The position numbers and the translations under genes were made by a program. A stretch of 64,000 bases of DNA from NCBI GenBank assembly GCA_041674745.1, contig JBAYVD010000002.1, positions 124,001 through 188,000 on the forward strand, written 5' to 3'. The notes beneath the pieces are model-generated. The model was not told the origin of the DNA, made no database searches, and saw only the letters and a list, made by a program, of their open reading frames with translations. Source of the stretch: UBA2040 sp041674745 (lineage in GTDB: Bacteria > Bacteroidota > Bacteroidia > Flavobacteriales_D > Crocinitomicaceae). Below are positions 52,022-59,919 of this stretch, in pieces. Position 1 is the first letter of the stretch. Every line of letters begins with the position of its first letter.

Positions 52022-53074
52022 TTATTGCGCTACCTCAAAGCTCTTTCTTTGGTATTTCGACAAGTCGAATGGGAAATAGATATCTCCACGCATCAAAGGA
52101 TCAAAGACAAAATATTGGCATTTCACCAGTTGTTTGTTCGGCAATAGGCACCAGAAATTATTCAAATCGGTATTTGTAACCTCGCCAAATTCATTATCAA
52201 AAACCTCTTCTCCAATGATTTTAAAGAATTTTAAATAGGTTGATTTTCCATTAGTTTCCGTCAATTTCAACGATCCAAATGGTTTCGTCTGAACAACACT
52301 ATCTACTTGTTTTTGGTTTAGCACGTAATTAGGCAAGAAGAAATTCACCTTTTTATACGAATTCAAATAACGAAAGGCTTTCAAAGTATCGATGGCCGGC
52401 AAGGTGGTGCCATTTTGTTTCACTTCAAAAGAACTGCCATTTTTAGCCACAGAAAATGATCGTCCTGGATCCAAGTAATTTTTAATTTCTACCTTCTTTA
52501 TTTTATCAATCGACAAGGCAAAAATGCCTGTACACATCCATTTTCGTGGATCCGCATAGAAATTCGGTTCAATTATGCCATTAACGCCTTTTACTTTCAT
52601 CAAAACTGGCTGATCACTTTTCCCGAATTCATCCGAATCCAACAACATGATTTGTCCGTAATGATCTTGTGCTGATGTACCGATATACCACGTTTTGGTC
52701 CAAGAACCATTTTGAAAAAACTCTACCTTCATGGAAGCCGCTGCCATTCGATTAATCGTAGGTTTCATCGAATTTTCAGCAAGATATCCTTTGAATTCTA
52801 TGTTTTTCAGAACAGTCATTATATTTTGAACATTTTCTTGAACGATACATCCACCATCTTTGTCCGTCCATTTAATCCCGTCACGTTTCAACTCAAAGGA
52901 ATTAGAATTAATATCCGTGATGATTATTCTATCCACTGACGCCGTATCTTCAATTGCAAAATTGAAAAATTCGGTATTGACAGATTTACCTTTGTTGCCA
53001 ATTAAATCAACAACCCAATAACCCAAGCCCACTAAAACGATTAAAGCAACAACCAATAAAATGATCTTTTTCAT
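52022..53074 (-). CDS. DUF4340-like membrane-anchored protein downstream of gldG
   Basis: The 350-residue protein has one N-terminal membrane anchor (about 4-25; LLVVALIVLVGLGYWVV) and a large periplasmic beta-rich domain with FELKRDGIKWTDKDGG and WYIGTSAQDHYGQIM, features of DUF4340 proteins. These are commonly encoded beside ABC-transporter/GldG-type proteins, where they are thought to be part of the complex. It starts 18 bases after gldG. The function is unknown; the association with gldFG is from position. Confidence 0.75.
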   Translation of the reverse strand: MKKIILLVVALIVLVGLGYWVVDLIGNKGKSVNTEFFNFAIEDTASVDRIIITDINSNSFELKRDGIKWTDKDGGCIVQENVQNIMTVLKNIEFKGYLAENSMKPTINRMAAASMKVEFFQNGSWTKTWYIGTSAQDHYGQIMLLDSDEFGKSDQPVLMKVKGVNGIIEPNFYADPRKWMCTGIFALSIDKIKKVEIKNYLDPGRSFSVAKNGSSFEVKQNGTTLPAIDTLKAFRYLNSYKKVNFFLPNYVLNQKQVDSVVQTKPFGSLKLTETNGKSTYLKFFKIIGEEVFDNEFGEVTNTDLNNFWCLLPNKQLVKCQYFVFDPLMRGDIYFPFDLSKYQRKSFEVAQ

Positions 53075-53092
53075 ATTCTTTTTTTTGTTTGA

Positions 53093-54865
53093 TTAAGCGT
53101 ATTTCCGTTTGCGCAGATAGAAAAATAAAATCGCTAATAAAATGACTAATACACAGGGCAATATTACATTGATCCATTTGTAAAAGGAAGCACTCAACAT
53201 CACTTTTTCCTTGTCGATCTGGTGAATATCGATTTGTCGAGAACGAATGTCAAGAACTGAATTTTCTCCCATTACGTAATCAACCGCATTTTGAAAAAAC
53301 TCTTGATTTCCATAAAAAATCTCTACACCCAATTCCAGAATTTTCGGGTCAAAACGCAAATCATTGTATTCTTTTGGGCGATACATTAAACCGTTTGGAC
53401 CACGCATCGTATCAAACGCGTTCTGGATAAAACGACCATTCCCAACCAACAATACTTTTCCTTCTTTTTGGCTTTTTTCTTTGTACTTGATCAGTGGATT
53501 TTTAGCAAATTCATCCACGATTCTATTTTTAAAATGAGAATTGAAAAATCCTTCTGCCAATCCTGCTAAACAAATTTTATTGATGTCATTTTCTGGATCC
53601 GCGACCAATTTTGGATTTTTACCATAGGTCATCGGCATTCCCAAACTAATCATGGGTGCCATTCCTGTTCTGGTTGAATTGGTAGAAGACGTTAAAATAG
53701 GCGTGAGGGCCAAATTGTCGTTCCCAACAAATTGAACTTCGTTGACGTATTCCAAGGAAACGGGTTCCAAATTTCTTGAAATTGGGTGAGAAGTTGGTGT
53801 TGCTAATACGTGATAATACCAAGGAATCAGCGTTTGCTTGGCCATAGCCACTGATTTGGGAGCACAACGAACGTCAATAACTAAATTATCGTTCAGTTTC
53901 AATCCGTAATCAAACAACATTTTATCCAAATTCGTTGAATATCTTGCCGTATGTGTTATTCCGGTCGTCATCAAAGTATCTTCATTGATCGCCAACGCAT
54001 CCATGAAACACATCAATTTTCCACCTTTCATGACGAATTGATCGATTACATACAAATCCCGATCGCTGAATTTCTCTGTTGGACGAGCAATGATTAATCC
54101 ATCAACACCGTCCAATGCAGCTAAAGAATCATTTATGGTAATATCTCTCAATGAAAAATAGGGGGAAACCAATGCTCGTGCTCGTTGTGTTTCACCATAG
54201 CCCAATTCACCATGTCCTTGCAAAAAGCCTAGAACAGGTTTTGTTTTTTCAATCGAACGTCGGATGGAAGTCATTAAAATGTACTCCAAATTATTCAGGG
54301 AATTTTGAATGGTTTGTCCCAAATTCTCTAATCGAACGGGTTTACCCAAAGGAGTTCCTGGAAGGAATTGAATGACATTTTTGGTTGAACCTTCGTATTC
54401 AATAATGGCGCCTGGCCAAATAAGCATTTGACTTTGTTGACCGTCTTTGCTGAAAATAATGTCCATTGGAACGACACCTTTACCTTTGGCGTAGATATTT
54501 TCAAACAATTCTTGTTGTTCGCCTTCTGTCCCTGTATTTGGATTGATGAACTCATATTCGATTCGTTTCCCTGCGTATACTTTGAATTCTTTCAATTTAT
54601 CTTCAACGGCATCTCTAAAATAAGAGAGTTCTGAAGGCAAATTTCCATCCAAATAAATTTTGATAAACAATCGATTGTCAAGTTTTTGATCGTCTTTCAA
54701 GTAACTAATCGTACCTTCAGAAAGAGAGTATCGCTTATCGTTGGTTGCATCTGCTCTAAAATTAACGAAAGAGGCAACAATGTTGACTAAAATAACAGCA
54801 ACAACGACAATCGAGAAGAAGGTCCAATTGAAAATTCCTTTTAGTTTGTTTTTTTGATTTGCCAT
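53093..54865 (-). CDS. gldG: GldG, gliding-associated ABC transporter substrate-binding-like protein
   Basis: The 590-residue protein has an N-terminal membrane helix (about 14-33), a large periplasmic domain (about 40-555; SEGTISYLKDDQKLDNRLFIKIYLDGNLP, LGFLQGHGELGYGE, DGLIIARPTEKFS) and a C-terminal membrane helix with a basic end (about 565-590; LLAILFFYLRKRKYA). This is the GldG plan. With GldF and an ATPase (GldA, not in the window) it forms an ABC transporter needed for gliding in Flavobacterium, though homologues occur in non-gliding species. It begins two bases after the gldF stop. Confidence 0.92.
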   Translation of the reverse strand: MANQKNKLKGIFNWTFFSIVVVAVILVNIVASFVNFRADATNDKRYSLSEGTISYLKDDQKLDNRLFIKIYLDGNLPSELSYFRDAVEDKLKEFKVYAGKRIEYEFINPNTGTEGEQQELFENIYAKGKGVVPMDIIFSKDGQQSQMLIWPGAIIEYEGSTKNVIQFLPGTPLGKPVRLENLGQTIQNSLNNLEYILMTSIRRSIEKTKPVLGFLQGHGELGYGETQRARALVSPYFSLRDITINDSLAALDGVDGLIIARPTEKFSDRDLYVIDQFVMKGGKLMCFMDALAINEDTLMTTGITHTARYSTNLDKMLFDYGLKLNDNLVIDVRCAPKSVAMAKQTLIPWYYHVLATPTSHPISRNLEPVSLEYVNEVQFVGNDNLALTPILTSSTNSTRTGMAPMISLGMPMTYGKNPKLVADPENDINKICLAGLAEGFFNSHFKNRIVDEFAKNPLIKYKEKSQKEGKVLLVGNGRFIQNAFDTMRGPNGLMYRPKEYNDLRFDPKILELGVEIFYGNQEFFQNAVDYVMGENSVLDIRSRQIDIHQIDKEKVMLSASFYKWINVILPCVLVILLAILFFYLRKRKYA

Positions 54866-54867
54866 GA

Positions 54868-55599
54868 CTACTTTTTGAGTGATTTAATAACTGTCAAAGC
54901 TGCGTAGATAAAAATCGCAATAACCGACAAAAAGTAAAAAATATCTTTGGTATCAATTACACCCCGTTTGATACTGTCGTAATGAAAGGATATTCCAATG
55001 TATTGTACAATCGTATCAAAACTTCCGAATAGATTGAACGAGCCTAATAATCCAAAACCATCATAAAATAACCAAGACAAGAACATGGCTAAAATAAAGG
55101 CAACTATTTGACTGCTAGTGATGGAAGAGGCGAAAATGCCAATTGCAACAAAAACAGAACCCAAAAGTATCAATCCCAAGTAAGACGTAAACGTTGCTCC
55201 ACTATCAATTACACCAACTGGATTGCCCAATTGATACATCGAAATATAATAGATTAATGTTGGCAAAAGGGAGATAATTAACAAGGTCACACCAGCGAAA
55301 TATTTGGCCAACAAGATTTGTAAATCCGAAATGGGGCGTGTGAATAACAACTCAATCGTTCCTGTTCTTCGTTCTTCAGCAATCGATCGCATGGTAATTG
55401 CTGGAATAAGAATCAAGAAAATTACGGGTGACAGATTAAAAAATGGAATCAAGTCTGCTTCCTGTCCTTGCAATAGATTCGTATTTTGGTCGATTATCCA
55501 ATGAAATAAACCAGAGGTAATCAAGTAAATCAAAATAAAAATGTATCCGATGACGGAGCTTAAAAAACTTCTGATTTCCTTCAGATAGAGTGCTTTCAT
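54868..55599 (-). CDS. gldF: GldF, gliding-associated ABC transporter permease
   Basis: The 243-residue integral membrane protein has six hydrophobic segments and the ABC-2 permease signature around residues 62-85 (IPAITMRSIAEERRTGTIELLFTRPIS, of which the core is RSIAEERRTGTIELL). It is the GldF permease of the GldAFG transporter. It heads the gldF-gldG-DUF4340 operon and has a -7 box at 55623-55630. No ATPase gene is adjacent. Confidence 0.93.
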   Translation of the reverse strand: MKALYLKEIRSFLSSVIGYIFILIYLITSGLFHWIIDQNTNLLQGQEADLIPFFNLSPVIFLILIPAITMRSIAEERRTGTIELLFTRPISDLQILLAKYFAGVTLLIISLLPTLIYYISMYQLGNPVGVIDSGATFTSYLGLILLGSVFVAIGIFASSITSSQIVAFILAMFLSWLFYDGFGLLGSFNLFGSFDTIVQYIGISFHYDSIKRGVIDTKDIFYFLSVIAIFIYAALTVIKSLKK

Positions 55600-55622
55600 T
55601 TATCCTAGTCAAATTTGAGGAA

Positions 55623-55630
55623 CAAAAATA
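55623..55630 (-). promoter_or_regulatory. Candidate -7 element of the gldFG operon
   Basis: On the minus strand it reads TATTTTTG, an exact TAnnTTTG match, 23 bases before the gldF ATG and downstream of the rimK stop. Confidence 0.5.
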
Positions 55631-55709
55631 CAATTTCCCAATCAACTGAAGTAGGGGAAATGATTCAATTGCAATTTTCTTTTACTGTACGGTTTGTTGA
55701 AAACAAAGA

Positions 55710-56585
55710 TTATCCTGCGTTTCGTTCTACATATCGAATAATGCTTTTCGCAATGTCTTTTCCTGTTGCGGCTTCAATTCCTTCTAAACCAGGCGAACTG
55801 TTTACTTCCAAAATCAAGGGTCCACGAGCACTTTGCAGCATATCTACTCCAGCAACACCCAATCCCATGGCTCTGGCGGCTTTTAAAGCGGCATTTTCTT
55901 CTTCGTCGGTTAGCTCAATTACTTCTGCGCTGCCACCTCGGTGAAGATTACTTCTAAATTCACCCGGTTTCCCTTGTCTTTTCATTGCCCCAACAACCAC
56001 TCCATCGACTACAAATGCACGAATATCAGCGCCTTTTGCTTCTTTAATAAACTCTTGAATGATTACACGTGCTTGTAAACCATTGAAGGCTTCAATAACG
56101 GAAACGGCGGCATTTTCATTACTAGCCAATACAACACCCAATCCTTGGGTTCCTTCCAACAACTTGATTACACACGGTGCACCACCAACTTCTTTTATAA
56201 TACTGGTTGTATGTTTGGAATAATTAGAGAAAACAGTTTTTGGCATACCCAAACCAGCTCGTGAAAGAATTTGCAAACTTCTCAATTTGTCTCTTGAACG
56301 AACCAAGGCTTGAGATTCAACAGCAGAAAAGACATGCATCATTTCAAATTGACGTACGACGGCAGTTCCATAAAAAGTAACTGAAGCACCAATTCTAGGA
56401 ATAATGGCATCTATTCCTTCCAAGACTTTGTCGTTGTAACGAACAACCGGTTTCTTTTTCTCAATGACGATGTCGCATTTCGAATGATCCACCACAATCA
56501 TTTCGTGTCCTTTTTTTTCACCTGCCTCAACCAAGCGCATTGTGGAATAAAGTTTCGGATTTCTGGATAAGACTGCAATTTTCAT
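55710..56585 (-). CDS. rimK: RimK-family ATP-grasp alpha-L-glutamate ligase
   Basis: The 291-residue ATP-grasp ligase resembles RimK, which adds glutamates to ribosomal protein S6. It has the N-terminal MKIAVLSRNPKLYS, IIPRIGASVTFYGTAVVRQFE, the ATP-binding VIKLLEGTQGLGVVLA, IRAFVVDG, and the metal-binding ILEVNSSPGLEGIE near the C-terminus. Substrate identity is by family; related ligases act on other acceptors. It lies 59 bases after the ABM-domain gene and about 110 bases before gldF. Confidence 0.93.
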   Translation of the reverse strand: MKIAVLSRNPKLYSTMRLVEAGEKKGHEMIVVDHSKCDIVIEKKKPVVRYNDKVLEGIDAIIPRIGASVTFYGTAVVRQFEMMHVFSAVESQALVRSRDKLRSLQILSRAGLGMPKTVFSNYSKHTTSIIKEVGGAPCVIKLLEGTQGLGVVLASNENAAVSVIEAFNGLQARVIIQEFIKEAKGADIRAFVVDGVVVGAMKRQGKPGEFRSNLHRGGSAEVIELTDEEENAALKAARAMGLGVAGVDMLQSARGPLILEVNSSPGLEGIEAATGKDIAKSIIRYVERNAG

Positions 56586-56644
56586 TTTACTCCCTTTAGA
56601 GGCTGAATTTAAATAATAATTAAAGAGTATCGATTCAATTAAGG

Positions 56645-56947
56645 TTAATTTTCAAAACCATTGAAAACTACATTTGTTGTCCAAGCTTCAGGTTTATCTC
56701 CAAACCAAGGCTTAATCGAAGGCCAAACCTCTCCAAATGTTCCAGAGTCTCTGTAATTATTAAGGTTTTCTTCGCTTTCCCATTGACTGTATGTGAAGAT
56801 CACACAAGGATTTTTACTGTCTTGCATCAACTGCATACCCAAGCACCCTGGAAAAGAATTTACCTTCAATTTTATCATTTCAAAAAAAGACAAAAAATCC
56901 TGTACTTTTTCTTCTTGAAAAGTCAATTTTACAATTCGTGTTACCAT
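56645..56947 (-). CDS. ABM-domain (antibiotic monooxygenase-like) protein
   Basis: The 100-residue protein is a single ferredoxin-like ABM domain (VRIVKLTFQEEK-type first strand, FEMIKLKVNSFPGCLGMQL, TYSQWESEENLNNYRDS). Members include quinol monooxygenases and haem-degrading enzymes; the sequence does not say which, if either. Its start codon overlaps the stop of the SAM hydrolase gene by one base (TAATG), so it is cotranslated with that gene. Cytoplasmic, no signal. Confidence 0.85.
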   Translation of the reverse strand: MVTRIVKLTFQEEKVQDFLSFFEMIKLKVNSFPGCLGMQLMQDSKNPCVIFTYSQWESEENLNNYRDSGTFGEVWPSIKPWFGDKPEAWTTNVVFNGFEN

Positions 56948-57804
56948 TAAAATAATTCGTGAAGGGTTTCTTTAGAGCCGCGAGGCATGAATTCTATGCG
57001 TACTTGATCGCCTTTTTTGAGTCCAAACAATTTTTCTGCACCACCACCACCAAGATTGGCGCCTCGGTTGATGGCAATTTCTAAGAATCTATTTTCATTA
57101 AAAATACAGACTCTTTCTCCTGGTGGAACTTCGTTGTAAGAGTTTGAAATCACATCCAGATAATAATCTTTCTTTCGAAAAAAAATGGTATACGGATGAT
57201 TTTTACCAACACGTTCAAACAATTCCTGATCGATGTTCGTAATGGAGTTTCCATACGAATCGATGTATGCTATGTGACCAACAATAAGATTTTCTTCCAC
57301 TTTCGGCAAAGACATGTAGGCCTTTTTGTACGTTTCTTGTGGCGAACAAAAGGTTGCTAATTCTTTTCCATTCAGAATATCTATGGCCGCTGGCACTAAC
57401 ATATTTTTCGACGGAAACTTGAATAATTTTGGATTTGAAAGGATATCATCAATACGCCAGAATTGATCCGGCATTCTTTCCCCTAAAAATGCACCAAAAA
57501 AACCATTGTCGGTGGAAATAACAAATTGACCATTCAATTCCAAAATACAGGGAAAAGAACCATCGTGTCCACCAAAATGTACAATTGGTTCGCTATCAAC
57601 GGCAATAATGTGAACCGTCCCTTCTACAAACTCAGAAAAACATGAATTCAATACATAAGCCGCTTGGGCGGTGTCGAATGGAATAATGTTGTGTGAGATA
57701 TCAATCATTTGAACGCTAGCATCTCTTCTGATTATACTCGCCTTCAAAGAAGCCACGTAATGATCGTGTAAGCCAAAGTCTGATGTTAATGTCAATAATT
57801 TCAT
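56947..57804 (-). CDS. SAM hydrolase/SAM-dependent halogenase-family protein (DUF62)
   Basis: The 285-residue protein belongs to the family that splits S-adenosylmethionine with water to adenosine and methionine. It shows LTLTSDFGLHDHYV with the substrate-binding Asp, IDISHNI, AVDSEPIVHF, STDNGFFGAF, and a C-terminal beta-barrel domain with DSYGNSITNI. The frame continues up to 57852 from a TTG, but that TTG lies inside a -7 box and the ATG at 57804 gives the usual N-terminus. It is the first gene of a minus-strand group with the ABM-domain gene and probably rimK. Confidence 0.9.
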   Translation of the reverse strand: MKLLTLTSDFGLHDHYVASLKASIIRRDASVQMIDISHNIIPFDTAQAAYVLNSCFSEFVEGTVHIIAVDSEPIVHFGGHDGSFPCILELNGQFVISTDNGFFGAFLGERMPDQFWRIDDILSNPKLFKFPSKNMLVPAAIDILNGKELATFCSPQETYKKAYMSLPKVEENLIVGHIAYIDSYGNSITNIDQELFERVGKNHPYTIFFRKKDYYLDVISNSYNEVPPGERVCIFNENRFLEIAINRGANLGGGGAEKLFGLKKGDQVRIEFMPRGSKETLHELF

Positions 57805-57849
57805 TGTCGATGTCCGTGCAATTTTCCTTGGAATATTCTTAATTTTGAC

Positions 57850-57857
57850 CAAAAGTA
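57850..57857 (-). promoter_or_regulatory. Candidate -7 element of the SAM hydrolase gene
   Basis: On the minus strand it reads TACTTTTG, an exact TAnnTTTG match, 45 bases before the ATG at 57804, and divergent from phoH. Confidence 0.5.
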
Positions 57858-57876
57858 AGTTTTTTGGGTAGTTTTA

Positions 57877-58887
57877 TTGAACCGTTTCCTTAATAAAGTT
57901 CCATTGGTAGAAAAGAAAATAGAAATTAAAGGCGTAAACCCTGCTGAATTCTTCGGTGTGAACAACGATAAATTCAAGCATATAAAGAGTTTTTTTCCGG
58001 ATTTAAAGATTAGTTCACGAGGCAATCATATTTCGTTTGCTGGCGACATTCAGATGGTTGGAGTTTTTGAAGATAAACTAAAATTGATTTTACAATACTT
58101 GAAAAAATTCAATACCATTTCTGAAAATAATATTGATAACCTTATGGAGGAAGAAGGAAAATCAATCGTAGCGGAAGACGATAGTGCTGGTGTAATTGTT
58201 CATGGTAACTATGGATTAAAAATTCGTGCTCGAACGTTGAATCAACAAAAATTGGTGAAATCGGTCAATAATCACGACATGGTCTTTGCTGTCGGACCCG
58301 CCGGAACTGGAAAAACGTACACTGCTGTTGCCTTGGCAGTTCGCGCTTTAAAAGAAAAAGAAGTTAAACGAATTGTGTTAACACGACCAGCGGTAGAAGC
58401 AGGCGAAAATCTCGGTTTTCTTCCGGGTGACATGAAAGAAAAATTGGATCCTTACATGATGCCCTTGTACGATGCGCTTCGTGACATGATTCCGCCGGAA
58501 AGATTGAAGGAAATGATCGAATTTGGTGTGATTGAAATTGCGCCATTGGCGTTCATGAGAGGAAGAACTTTGGACAAAGCTTTTGTTATTTTGGATGAAG
58601 CGCAAAACGCCACCAAAATGCAAATGAAAATGTTTTTGACACGAATGGGGATGACCGCCAAATTTATCATTACAGGGGATATGTCTCAAATCGATTTACC
58701 GAGAAGTCAGCAATCCGGATTGTCGTATGCGCTCGATTTATTAAAAGATACTGAGGGACTTGACATCATTCGCTTAAACCAAAACGATGTGATTCGTCAT
58801 CCATTGGTAAAAAGAATTATAGACGCATTTGATAAAGCAGAGGCAAAAGAAAAAGAAGAAAAATTTAGAAACAAAGATTTAAAATAA
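57877..58887 (+). CDS. PhoH-family ATPase
   Basis: The 336-residue cytoplasmic protein has an N-terminal KH-like region (about 10-90), then a P-loop ATPase domain with Walker A GPAGTGKTYTAV (about 139-150), Walker B FVILDEAQNAT and a sensor region ITGDMSQIDLPRSQQSGL. PhoH proteins are linked to phosphate starvation and RNA metabolism. There is no ATG in the first 58 codons; TTG at 57877 (or 57904) must serve as the start, and the first gives a family-like length. It is followed four bases later by purC. Confidence 0.93.
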   Translation: MNRFLNKVPLVEKKIEIKGVNPAEFFGVNNDKFKHIKSFFPDLKISSRGNHISFAGDIQMVGVFEDKLKLILQYLKKFNTISENNIDNLMEEEGKSIVAEDDSAGVIVHGNYGLKIRARTLNQQKLVKSVNNHDMVFAVGPAGTGKTYTAVALAVRALKEKEVKRIVLTRPAVEAGENLGFLPGDMKEKLDPYMMPLYDALRDMIPPERLKEMIEFGVIEIAPLAFMRGRTLDKAFVILDEAQNATKMQMKMFLTRMGMTAKFIITGDMSQIDLPRSQQSGLSYALDLLKDTEGLDIIRLNQNDVIRHPLVKRIIDAFDKAEAKEKEEKFRNKDLK

Positions 58888-58891
58888 TTCC

Positions 58892-59839
58892 ATGAAAGAA
58901 GCTCTTGTAAAAAGCGATTTTACATTTCCAGGACAGGTAAATGTATACAAAGGAAAAGTGCGTGATGTGTACACACTGGATAACGGATTAGTAGTTATGG
59001 TTGCATCGGATCGCATTTCGGCTTTCGACCATATTTTACCCAAAGGTATTCCACACAAAGGACAGGTTTTAAATCAAGTGGCTACCCACTTTTTGAATGC
59101 GACAAAGGACATCGTTCCCAATTGGCTGTTGGCTGTACCAGATCCATCTGTAGCCATTGGCTATGCTTGCGAACCGATGCGTGTAGAAATGGTGATACGC
59201 GGCTATTTAGCAGGACATTCAGCTCGCGAATACGCGTTAGGAAAAAGAATGCTTTGTGGAGTTGTTCTTCCTGAAGGAATGAAGGAAAACGATAAATTTC
59301 CAGAACCGATCATTACGCCAGCAACAAAAGCGGATGAAGGTCATGATGAAGATATCTCGCGAGAAGAAATTATTCGTCAAAATATTATTCCAGAGGAAAT
59401 TTATCTTCAATTGGAAAAATATACCCGTGCTTTGTTTCAACGTGGAACAGAAATGGCAGCAAAACAAGGATTAATACTGGTTGATACGAAATATGAGTTT
59501 GGTATTCACGAAGGTAAAGTCATGTTGATTGATGAAATCCATACGCCCGATTCTAGTCGTTACTTCTATGCTGAAGGATATGAAGAACGTCAATCAAAAG
59601 GGGAGACTCAAAAACAATTGTCAAAGGAATTTGTTAGACTATGGTTGATTGAGAACCAGTTTCAAGGTTTAGAGGGCCAAACGATGCCAGTTATGCCAGA
59701 CGAATTTGTGCAAACCGTAACGGATCGATACATTGAGTTGTACGAAAAAATTATTGGTGAGAAATTCTTGAAAGCAAATACAGAGGATATTACTGCCAGA
59801 ATCCAACAAAATGTTTTGGCATACCTAAAAAGTATCTGA
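58892..59839 (+). CDS. purC: Phosphoribosylaminoimidazole-succinocarboxamide synthase
   Basis: The 315-residue enzyme joins aspartate to CAIR with ATP in purine synthesis. It shows the N-terminal VYKGKVRDVYTLD, SDRISAFDHIL, VEMVIRGYLAGHS, the IDEIHTPDSSRYF region and a C-terminal domain found in the long PurC form. It lies four bases after phoH and is probably cotranscribed with it. The length matches the larger Bacteroidota/eukaryote-like PurC class. Confidence 0.96.
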   Translation: MKEALVKSDFTFPGQVNVYKGKVRDVYTLDNGLVVMVASDRISAFDHILPKGIPHKGQVLNQVATHFLNATKDIVPNWLLAVPDPSVAIGYACEPMRVEMVIRGYLAGHSAREYALGKRMLCGVVLPEGMKENDKFPEPIITPATKADEGHDEDISREEIIRQNIIPEEIYLQLEKYTRALFQRGTEMAAKQGLILVDTKYEFGIHEGKVMLIDEIHTPDSSRYFYAEGYEERQSKGETQKQLSKEFVRLWLIENQFQGLEGQTMPVMPDEFVQTVTDRYIELYEKIIGEKFLKANTEDITARIQQNVLAYLKSI

Positions 59840-59890
59840 AATTTAAGAGAGAATTAAGTATTGATAGGGAAGGGGTCGTGCTAGAAACCG

Positions 59891-59898
59891 TATTTTTG
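59891..59898 (+). promoter_or_regulatory. Candidate -7 element of the ccsBA operon
   Basis: TATTTTTG matches TAnnTTTG exactly, 21 bases before the ATG at 59920. Confidence 0.55.
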
Positions 59899-59919
59899 CA
59901 CGCAAATACATTATAAGTT

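Noticed and set aside
57805..57852. TTG-started N-terminal extension of the SAM hydrolase
   Set aside because: The TTG is part of the TACTTTTG box, and the extension has no family resemblance.
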